From an uncultured Ruminococcus sp. (GTDB lineage Bacteria > Bacillota > Clostridia > Oscillospirales > Acutalibacteraceae): DNA of 14,962 nt. The notes beneath the pieces were generated by a model. The model worked only from the letters and a program-made list of their open reading frames with translations, was not told the DNA's origin and searched no databases. The position numbers and the translations under genes are program-made. The stretch spans positions 1 through 14,962 of the forward strand of contig CADCON010000115.1 in NCBI GenBank assembly GCA_902803035.1, written 5' to 3'. This document shows positions 7,436 to 14,962 of the stretch, one piece after another (within the stretch, counting starts at the first letter, position 1; each line of letters opens with the position of its first letter).

Positions 7436-7461
7436 TTTTTATTTTTCCGGAGATGATACTG

Positions 7462-8040
7462 TTGAACAACATCAATTGGTCGGCCGACAGCCGGATGCTT
7501 GCCTTCGTCGAGGGGATCAAAGCCTTCCGGCTGCCGCGCTGGGAGCAGATTCCCACGCTCGGCCTGTACATGGACCAGGTCGTGACCGTGATCGAACAGG
7601 CACTTTCGCCCGTTCTCGGCTTCACGGGCGAAGCGGTGATCACCCCGTCCATGATCAACAACTACGTCAAGCTGGGCATGGTTCCCAAGCCCGACAAGAA
7701 AAAATACAGCCGCGAGCACATCGCCTGTCTGCTTGTCATCACCATTCTGAAGCAGGCCTCCAAGATCGGCGATATCCGGCTGGGCATCGACACCGCCCTG
7801 AAGAATGGGGAAATGGGGGAAATCTACAACAGCTTCTGCGATTACGTGGAGCGCTGGCTGCAGATTGTGTCCTCCAGTGTGGTCTGCCCCGACGATCACG
7901 TTTCGCTGAATTTCGGCTATCGCTCCGACCACGCCCTGTTTACGCTCGCCGTATGCTCCTTCGCGTCGTATATCGTCACCTCCAAGATGATTTCCATTAT
8001 CCGTGAAGATGAACGCGCGCAGGAAGAAGAGCATCACTGA
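7462..8040 (+). CDS. DUF1836 family protein, putative HTH transcriptional regulator
   Basis: A 192-aa protein. The DUF1836 core covers roughly residues 20-110, with LPRWEQIPTLGLYMDQVVTVIE (24-45), then ITPSMINNYVKLGMVPKP (60-77), KKKYSREHIACLLVI (79-93) and LKQASKIGDI. The middle block is a MerR-like helix-turn-helix in which SMINNYVKLG is the recognition region. The family is annotated as a regulator, but its targets and effectors are largely unknown. A TTG at 7462, 9 nt after GGAG, is preferred. The ATG at 7453 is in frame but directly abuts the ribosome site. The unusually strong promoter overlapped by an inverted repeat suggests autorepression (inference). The next gene, degV, lies 92 nt downstream with no clear terminator between, so partial cotranscription is possible. 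Confidence 0.88.
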   Translation: MNNINWSADSRMLAFVEGIKAFRLPRWEQIPTLGLYMDQVVTVIEQALSPVLGFTGEAVITPSMINNYVKLGMVPKPDKKKYSREHIACLLVITILKQASKIGDIRLGIDTALKNGEMGEIYNSFCDYVERWLQIVSSSVVCPDDHVSLNFGYRSDHALFTLAVCSFASYIVTSKMISIIREDERAQEEEHH

Positions 8041-8065
8041 CCTTTTCGTCCGCCTTTTTTCCCGC

Positions 8066-8087
8066 TTTCAATTGAAATTCGTATAAC
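8066..8087 (+). promoter_or_regulatory. Palindrome next to a weak -10-like box upstream of degV
   Basis: TTTCAATTGAAA (8066-8077) is a perfect 12-bp palindrome, and TATAAC (8082-8087) could be a -10. No good -35 is seen at proper spacing. It may be an operator, but a palindrome of this length can occur by chance. Confidence 0.3.
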
Positions 8088-8132
8088 AAAAGAAAAATCC
8101 GCACATGATCCGCAAGAAGGAGATGGACATTT

Positions 8133-8990
8133 ATGAACGATCAGAAAATAGCTGTAATGGTGGATTCCGGCACCGACGTTCCGCCGAATTACCGTGAGAA
8201 GTACGGTATCTACTGGCTCCCGCTTCTCATCAATTACTCCGACAGGCAGTATCTCGACGGCGTTGACATCGACCCGCATGAAATGTACCGGCGGCTTCCC
8301 GACGAGATTCCCAAGACCTCTCTTCCCGACGGCGGCATGGTCAGGGATATGTTCGACCGCATCATGGCGGACGGATACGAGAAAGTGCTGGTTGTGACGA
8401 TTTCCTCCGGTCTCAGCGGCACCTACAACATGGTGCGGCTCACGGCGGAGGAATACGAGGGGCTGGAGATTTTCGTCCTCGACTCCCGCAACATCTCCAT
8501 CGGCGCGGGACTGATTGCCATCCGCGCGGCGCAGATGATCAACGACGAGGGCATGAAATGGGACGAGCTGCTTCTCCGCGTCAGGCATGAAGTGCCGCGC
8601 TCGAAGGTATTCTTCTGTCTGGACACCCTCAAATACCTCCAGAAGGGCGGCAGAATCGGCCTTGTCTCCGCCATGCTCGGAATGTCGCTCAGCATCAAGC
8701 CGGTGATCTCCTGCAACGCGGACGGCGTGTATTACACCGCCGCCAAGGCATTCGGCAGACAGCGTTCCATTCAGAAGGTGATAGAGCTTGCCGCGGAATT
8801 CGCGTCGCAGGCGTCCCGCAGCGAGCTTGCCGTCATGAACGGATGCGCCGAGGAGGAAGGCATCCGCACCCGCAATAAAGCCGAAGCGTTCATCGTCAAC
8901 GGAACGGTGACCGTCACCGGTCAGATCGGCTCTGCAATGGGCATTCACACCGGCCCCGGACTGATCGGCATCGGCGTTCTCCAGAGATAG
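8133..8990 (+). CDS. DegV family fatty-acid-binding protein
   Basis: A 285-aa protein of normal DegV length. It opens with IAVMVDSGTDVP (6-17), then LPLLINY, LDGVDIDPHEMY (41-52), KTSLPDGGMVRDMF (61-74; most relatives have TSxPS), VVTISSGLSGTYN (87-99), VLDSRNISIGAG, and LDTLKYLQKGGRIG, a very typical DegV segment, followed by SIKPVIS. The C-terminus is HTGPGLIGIGV, the usual DegV ending. Members bind a fatty acid between two domains. In some Bacillota, FakB proteins of this family present the fatty acid to the kinase FakA for phosphorylation and use in membrane lipid synthesis. No fakA is present nearby. The ATG follows AAGGAG by 10 nt. It ends at a strong bidirectional terminator. Confidence 0.92.
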   Translation: MNDQKIAVMVDSGTDVPPNYREKYGIYWLPLLINYSDRQYLDGVDIDPHEMYRRLPDEIPKTSLPDGGMVRDMFDRIMADGYEKVLVVTISSGLSGTYNMVRLTAEEYEGLEIFVLDSRNISIGAGLIAIRAAQMINDEGMKWDELLLRVRHEVPRSKVFFCLDTLKYLQKGGRIGLVSAMLGMSLSIKPVISCNADGVYYTAAKAFGRQRSIQKVIELAAEFASQASRSELAVMNGCAEEEGIRTRNKAEAFIVNGTVTVTGQIGSAMGIHTGPGLIGIGVLQR

Positions 8991-9012
8991 CGGTCATTCC
9001 CCAACAAAATAA

Positions 9013-9051
9013 GAGCGTCCGGGTGCTGAATGTCTCAGCGCCCGGACGCTC
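9013..9051. terminator. Bidirectional terminator between degV and the orphan gene
   Basis: A 16-bp GC-rich stem, GAGCGTCCGGGTGCTG against CAGCGCCCGGACGCTC with one G-U type pair, encloses a 7-nt loop. Rightward it is followed by CGTCATTTTTC; leftward by TTATTTTGTT. It serves both convergent genes. Confidence 0.85.
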
Positions 9052-9098
9052 CGTCATTTTTCAGCTGTCCGGCAAACACCTGCCGCGGAAGGGAACCG

Positions 9099-9440
9099 TC
9101 ATCCGACTCTCCTGAATACCTCCGAAGTATCAGCGGAACCGGCGATCATGATATAATCCCCGCCCTCGGCACAAAGCTGCCATACACGGAAACCCGGCTC
9201 ATTCTTGACGCGGCCGAGCCGTCGTCCGACCGACGCGCCGCCCCTGCCGACCGAAAGGGAGAAGTCACCGTCCTCACTGAAGCCGACGAATGTGTATTCG
9301 GCGTCAGCGTCCCAGAGGGTTTCCCCGTCCTGACTCAGCTCAAATTCCTCACTTCTGCCGGGGAATATCTCCCTGGCTGAAGCGACGGCGTGCGCGAGCC
9401 GCCCCAGCCCCGTAATGGCTGCTGAAAATATTACCGACAT
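9099..9440 (-). CDS. Small protein of unknown function
   Basis: A 113-aa leftward frame that I do not recognise. It starts at an ATG 9 nt after GGAGG and has a near-consensus promoter about 65 bp further up, so it is very likely real. The first 25 residues (MSVIFSAAITGLGRLAHAVA) are moderately hydrophobic or amphipathic. The rest looks like a small beta-rich domain with acidic turns (FELSQDGETLWDADAEYTF, FSEDGDFSLSVGR), then EPGFRVWQLCAEGGDYIMIAG. The strand-and-turn pattern faintly recalls LURP-one-type beta domains, but that is not a family assignment. An overlapping rightward frame (9030-9380) has no ribosome site and is taken as a shadow. It is monocistronic and ends at the terminator shared with degV. 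Confidence 0.7.
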   Translation of the reverse strand: MSVIFSAAITGLGRLAHAVASAREIFPGRSEEFELSQDGETLWDADAEYTFVGFSEDGDFSLSVGRGGASVGRRLGRVKNEPGFRVWQLCAEGGDYIMIAGSADTSEVFRRVG

Positions 9441-9506
9441 ATGATATTACCTCCGAATCGTTCATATATTAAATGAAATTCACCGTGTTCGCGTTTCGAT
9501 AATCAT

Positions 9507-9535
9507 ATGATAACACCGCCTTAGATGTTTGTCAA
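9507..9535 (-). promoter_or_regulatory. Promoter of the small orphan gene
   Basis: Reading leftward: TTGACA (9535-9530), 17-bp spacer ending TGT, then TATCAT (9512-9507). This is a perfect -35 with a TGn-extended -10. The 10-bp palindrome ATCATATGAT (9502-9511) overlaps the -10. Confidence 0.8.
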
Positions 9536-9536
9536 G

Positions 9537-9565
9537 TAAAATTTGTTGAAAAACAACAAATTTTA
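9537..9565. repeat. Perfect 12-bp inverted repeat between divergent promoters
   Basis: TAAAATTTGTTG (9537-9548) and CAACAAATTTTA (9554-9565) are exact complements around AAAAA. It sits 1 bp upstream of the leftward -35 and about 125 bp upstream of the secA -10. There is no gene whose transcript should end here, so an operator is more likely than a terminator. The core TTGTTG-N5-CAACAA differs in spacing from the Rex-type TTGTTAA-N4-TTAACAA site. Confidence 0.7.
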
Positions 9566-9688
9566 TTATTAACGATTTGTAAACAGAGCCTTCCGACCAT
9601 AGCGGAAAGAAAAAATCCGCCATCGCTTCAAGAATTTTCAAATGCGTAACATTTTACCCTGCGGGGTATAGTAAAATTTGATTATGTA

Positions 9689-9697
9689 TGCTATTAT
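9689..9697 (+). promoter_or_regulatory. Probable extended -10 promoter of secA
   Basis: TGcTATTAT is a TGn-extended -10 with one mismatch. The hexamer 17 bp upstream (TAGTAA) is a poor -35. The start site would be near 9704, giving a leader of about 78 nt. Confidence 0.45.
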
Positions 9698-9781
9698 TGG
9701 AATAAGCATATTCTTTTATTGGATTTTAACCAAACAGCTGGTGTTTTAGAGGAAGCATACAGGAAAGGACTGACCATTCAA

Positions 9782-12520
<2,739 letters not shown>

Positions 12521-12536
12521 TTCTCCCCGATCATCA

Positions 12537-12578
12537 ACCGCCTGTTCACTGAGCCTTATCAGTGAGCAGGCGGTTTTT
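12537..12578 (+). terminator. Terminator of secA
   Basis: A 16-bp stem, ACCGCCTGTTCACTGA against TCAGTGAGCAGGCGGT with one G-U type pair, has a GCCTTA loop. A T-run follows. It isolates secA from the next unit. Confidence 0.9.
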
Positions 12579-12609
12579 CTTCGCGCTTGAATCTTTTTTC
12601 ACGTTCATC

Positions 12610-12638
12610 TTGCATTTTTCACCATATAATGCTATAAT
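12610..12638 (+). promoter_or_regulatory. Strong promoter of the Sel1-J-HIRAN operon
   Basis: TTGCAT (12610-12615), 17-bp spacer, TGc-TATAAT (12630-12638), an extended perfect -10. A second TATAAT lies at 12625-12630 without a matching -35. The leader is short, about 17 nt, before the first start codon. Confidence 0.8.
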
Positions 12639-12661
12639 CTTTTGAGAAAGGAGTGATACGC

Positions 12662-13546
12662 TTGACGCTCAATGAAGCAAAATCCATTTTCCGGATGCTC
12701 AGCAGGGATAATCTGTCGGACGAGGACTTTTTTCTATATACGGAAGCCGGGGAATTCATCATTGAAGCCACCGGAGACCCCCGGTATATGATGGAACTGG
12801 GAGGCGCGTATTATGACCGAAGGAATTTTGACCTCGCGCTGCATTACTACGAAATGGCGGCGCGGGCGGGTTTTGAGCCGGCCAATACCGCCCTTGGCTA
12901 TATCTGGTATTACGGCAGAACCGGAAAAACAGATTACGAAAAGGCGTTCAGGTATTTTTCCGCCTGTCCCGGCAGCATCAATGCCAGGTATAAAATCGCC
13001 GATATGTACAGGAACGGCTATTATGTCCCGCGCGATGAACAGAAGTACATCTCCATCATCGAAACCCTTTACGCATTGGTAAGCCAGGATACCTGCCCCG
13101 AGGATCTGCAGCCGGAGATTTTCACAAGACTTGCCCGTATCCGTATCAACCAGGGGAAGAAGGAAGAGGCGCTCAGCCTTCTCCGGCAGGCAAAGAAGCG
13201 TCTTGCCCTCCGCATTTCGGAAAACCAGTTCTTCGGCAATCTCAGCATAATGAAGCACCTGATTCTGGATATGTATTCGCTGACGCGGGTAAATGAAGGA
13301 GAAATCGACCTCTTTGACCTTTATGAAATTCTGCGCAGGCCTTCACGGGTCAGCTTCAGGTATGCGGGCAGACAGCATACGGTTCAGTCAGTGGCGGAGG
13401 ACGGCCGTGTCGTCATTCAGTTCGACGGCGGCAAATGGTACAGAACCACGGACGATTTCTTCGAAAGGGCGGCAATCGGAGATGTACATCTGACTGAAAT
13501 ATGCCTGGAGCTGACGGATTTCGAGGTGACAGCGCATGGAGAATGA
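12662..13546 (+). CDS. Sel1/TPR-like repeat protein with a small C-terminal beta-rich domain
   Basis: A 294-aa soluble protein. After a short helical N-terminus come at least three Sel1-like repeats (about 40-70, 72-104, 105-135), seen in ELGGAYYDRRNFDLALHYYE, ALGYIWYYGRTGKTDYEKAF and KIADMYRNGY. A TPR-like helical pair follows (about 150-182: ARIRINQGKKEEALSLLRQA). Such solenoids bind partner proteins. Residues about 222-285 form a separate small domain (RVSFRYAGRQHTVQSVAEDG, then VVIQFDGGKWYRTTDDF) predicted to be beta-rich; I do not know its function. TTG at 12662 is preferred because AAGGAG ends 8 nt before it; the GTG at 12653 lies inside that ribosome site. It is the first gene of a three-gene operon and overlaps the J-like gene by 11 nt, so it is probably made with it as parts of one complex (inference). 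Confidence 0.85.
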   Translation: MTLNEAKSIFRMLSRDNLSDEDFFLYTEAGEFIIEATGDPRYMMELGGAYYDRRNFDLALHYYEMAARAGFEPANTALGYIWYYGRTGKTDYEKAFRYFSACPGSINARYKIADMYRNGYYVPRDEQKYISIIETLYALVSQDTCPEDLQPEIFTRLARIRINQGKKEEALSLLRQAKKRLALRISENQFFGNLSIMKHLILDMYSLTRVNEGEIDLFDLYEILRRPSRVSFRYAGRQHTVQSVAEDGRVVIQFDGGKWYRTTDDFFERAAIGDVHLTEICLELTDFEVTAHGE

Positions 13547-14309
13547 ACTGTCCGCCCGCGAAAAATACGAAAAGCTGCTCTTCCGGCGCGACAGACTCCG
13601 CAAGGAAGCGGAACAGTACCTTCAGCTTTACCTTCATGAATTCGGAGAGCTGCTGACCGGATTGCTCCGCGTCAAGATAAGCTGTATCGAAAAAAAGAAA
13701 ATCATCGCCTTCTGTCAGGCGCAGATCAACCGGGGGCAGCGAATTGACGTCGGGCAGATGAAGGCGTCCATCGACCGCCAGACGGAGATATTCCGCCGTC
13801 AGCTTCAGGAGCTTTCGGATTCCGCCGACGCCTGCAGGAAGCTTGAAACGGTCACAGCGGCCGAGGTGGCGGCGGTGAAAAGCCTTTACCGCGCCATCGC
13901 CAAGAAAATCCACCCTGATCTGTGCCCGTTCACGGCGGAAAACGAAATGCTTCTCTCGCTGTGGAATGACGTCGTCGCCGCCTACAAGAACAATGAAAGA
14001 CAGCGTCTGGAGGAGCTTTCCATTCAGATTGAACGCTGCCTGCGCGATCTCGGGCAGCAGGTGGAGGAAACGCCCATTGAGAATCAGGAGCAGAAAATAC
14101 AGGCTCTGGAAGCGGAAATTGACCGGATTCTGAACACCGATCCCTATCAGTACTGGCTGCTTCTCGACGATCCCTTGCGGGTGGAAGCCAAAAAGGAAGA
14201 CCTGCGGCAGGAAACCGATGATTTCAAGGAGTATGAAAAAACACTGACAGCCGCCATCGCGGCATTAATCGAAGGAGGGGCGCAATTCACACAGCCATGG
14301 GAGAATTAA
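13536..14309 (+). CDS. Coiled-coil protein with a J-domain-like HPD module
   Basis: A 257-aa protein. Residues 1-110 are mostly charged helix, likely coiled coil. A J-domain-like module follows at about 112-161: AAVKSLYRAIAKKIHPDL with the HPD tripeptide at 126-128, then NEMLLSLWNDVVAAYKNN and RLEEL. HPD is the motif by which J proteins stimulate Hsp70 (DnaK) ATPase. The module lacks the usual tyrosine-rich end, so Hsp70 contact is probable but not certain. Residues 165-245 are again helical and acidic or glutamine-rich. No zinc finger or substrate-binding domain of true DnaJ is present. The ATG follows GAGGTGA by 6 nt, inside the end of the upstream gene. The stop TAA overlaps the ATG of the HIRAN gene by one base. 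Confidence 0.82.
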   Translation: MENELSAREKYEKLLFRRDRLRKEAEQYLQLYLHEFGELLTGLLRVKISCIEKKKIIAFCQAQINRGQRIDVGQMKASIDRQTEIFRRQLQELSDSADACRKLETVTAAEVAAVKSLYRAIAKKIHPDLCPFTAENEMLLSLWNDVVAAYKNNERQRLEELSIQIERCLRDLGQQVEETPIENQEQKIQALEAEIDRILNTDPYQYWLLLDDPLRVEAKKEDLRQETDDFKEYEKTLTAAIAALIEGGAQFTQPWEN

Positions 14310-14689
14310 TGATCAAAAACGACGCGCTGGCGGCCGTTTCGGCGGAAAAGGATCTGGGAGCCATCATCAAGCCGCTGGTGAGTGAAATACATCTTTTCGA
14401 CACCTATGTCGCGGGAACCTCCCACCTTTCCGACAAATCCGTACTGGAAACACTGACCGGAGGCTGTACGCTGACGCTTCGCCGCGAGGACAACAAATTT
14501 GATGAAATGGCGATCCTTCTGTTTGCCCCGGACGGGCGCAAGGTCGGATACATTCCACGCAGAGACAATCTCATCTTCGCGCGGCTGATGGACGCGGGAA
14601 AGCTGCTCACCGCGAAAGTCACGGAAATCAAGCCGCGCACATCGGATTTCATGCAGATATCCATCAGCATCTATCTGGTGGATATCTGA
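14309..14689 (+). CDS. Stand-alone HIRAN domain protein
   Basis: A 126-aa protein that is essentially one HIRAN domain (about 26-122). Recognisable parts are IHLFDTYVAGTSHL, LTLRREDNKFDEMAILLF (56-73), DGRKVGYIPRRDN (75-87) and a final strand pair ending SISIYLVDI. In eukaryotic HLTF this domain grips the 3' end of single-stranded DNA at stalled forks. In bacteria it occurs alone or fused to nucleases and helicases, and its role is poorly known. ATG at 14309 (TAATG overlap, GGAG 5 nt before) is preferred over the in-frame ATG at 14297. No helicase or nuclease domain is attached, so any enzymatic action must come from partners, the J-like and repeat proteins being the obvious candidates. A perfect terminator follows. 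Confidence 0.85.
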   Translation: MIKNDALAAVSAEKDLGAIIKPLVSEIHLFDTYVAGTSHLSDKSVLETLTGGCTLTLRREDNKFDEMAILLFAPDGRKVGYIPRRDNLIFARLMDAGKLLTAKVTEIKPRTSDFMQISISIYLVDI

Positions 14690-14745
14690 TTCCATCGTTG
14701 CTTCCCCCGGCGGCAGCGGCAGGGAAAATGGAATCCTCACGACAA

Positions 14746-14796
14746 AAACCCCGCTTACCGGATGTTTCCGGTAAGCGGGGTTTCTTTTATTTTTTT
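14746..14796. terminator. Perfect bidirectional terminator after the HIRAN gene
   Basis: A perfect 17-bp stem (14746-14762 with 14767-14783) encloses a TGTT loop. CTTTTATTTTTTT follows rightward and TTTTTG leftward. It closes the HIRAN operon and also the convergent membrane-protein gene, whose stop at 14787-14789 almost touches the hairpin. Confidence 0.95.
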
Positions 14797-14962
14797 CTGA
14801 AAATCTCCGTCAACAGACTGTCAATCCATCTGGACGGCATCGGGAAGGCGGAATAGAGATATCTGAAAAAGAATGTTGCGCCGCCAAATACGACAACGAC
14901 AGACATCAGATAAAGGTCGGCGGCAACAAGCGAAATCAGAAAAAGAACCAATACGATGGCAA
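14787..14962 (-). CDS. Membrane protein, C-terminal part (runs off the right edge)
   Basis: A leftward frame enters from the right edge and ends at TAA 14789-14787, giving 57 residues. It begins inside a hydrophobic helix (AIVLVLFLISLVAADLYLMS) followed directly by a second hydrophobic stretch (VVVVFGGATFFFRYLY), then a basic, amphipathic tail (FPMPSRWIDSLLTEIFRKK). This fits the last one or two membrane segments and cytosolic tail of an integral membrane protein. The family cannot be named from this fragment. Terminator placement immediately after the stop supports the frame. Confidence 0.7.
   Translation of the reverse strand, partial: AIVLVLFLISLVAADLYLMSVVVVFGGATFFFRYLYSAFPMPSRWIDSLLTEIFRKK

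Larger units (their letters stand above)
9441..9781. other. 341-bp divergent intergenic region between the orphan gene and secA
   Basis: This AT-rich gap holds, from left to right: the orphan gene's ribosome site (GGAGG, 9451-9455 on the minus strand), the palindrome ATCATATGAT (9502-9511), the leftward promoter (9507-9535), a perfect inverted repeat (9537-9565), and about 120 bp with no feature beyond a short CGGAA/TTCCG hairpin near 9585-9607. The probable secA promoter (9689-9697) and secA leader complete it. No further gene or structured RNA is visible. Confidence 0.7.

Noticed and set aside
9030..9380. A 116-codon rightward frame opposite the small orphan gene
   Set aside because: It starts inside the degV terminator loop and has no ribosome site, whereas the leftward frame has a promoter and GGAGG.
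12625..12630. A second TATAAT just upstream of the HIRAN operon -10
   Set aside because: No acceptable -35 lies at 16-18 bp, so it is better explained as part of the AT-rich spacer.

Overview
The window looks like chromosomal DNA from a GC-rich member of the Bacillota, most likely a Clostridia/Oscillospirales-type gut bacterium (inference). The grounds are strong GGAGG-type ribosome sites, near-consensus sigma-A promoters with 17-bp spacers, frequent TTG/GTG starts, compact hairpin terminators, and families typical of that group: a DUF1836 regulator, DegV, a BaiN/HI0933-type flavoprotein, a COG2509 flavoprotein, and SecA with a C-terminal zinc tail. I see no rRNA, tRNA, CRISPR array, transposase or phage gene.

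Layout. At the left edge a leftward gene (1-334, partial) encodes an Arg/Gln/Pro-rich, probably disordered N-terminus. Its promoter diverges from that of a rightward operon: nagA (540-1658), a BaiN/HI0933-like flavoprotein (1655-2929) and a COG2509 flavoprotein (2954-4561). That operon ends at a hairpin shared with the convergent gene 4733-5920, a membrane-anchored Ntn-hydrolase-like protein whose expected nucleophile and aspartate look substituted. Divergent from it runs coaE plus a membrane-anchored lytic transglycosylase (6105-7349).

A consensus promoter overlapping a perfect inverted repeat then drives a DUF1836 putative regulator (7462-8040), followed by a DegV lipid-binding protein (8133-8990). 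A bidirectional terminator separates degV from a leftward orphan gene of unknown function (9099-9440). The 341-bp gap before secA (9782-12520) holds that gene's promoter, a perfect AT-rich inverted repeat and the probable secA promoter.

The most interesting part is 12610-14796, a self-contained transcription unit. It has a strong promoter, three overlapping genes and a perfect terminator. The genes encode a Sel1/TPR-like repeat protein with a small C-terminal beta-rich domain, a coiled-coil protein with a J-domain-like HPD module, and a stand-alone HIRAN-domain protein. Domain knowledge suggests DNA-end recognition coupled to chaperone recruitment on a repeat scaffold, but the function is not established here. 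The window ends in the C-terminus of a leftward membrane protein (14787-14962).

Most of the genes are housekeeping: amino-sugar salvage, CoA synthesis, wall turnover, protein export and lipid binding. The accessory-looking items are the HIRAN unit, the degenerate Ntn-hydrolase and the small orphan gene.
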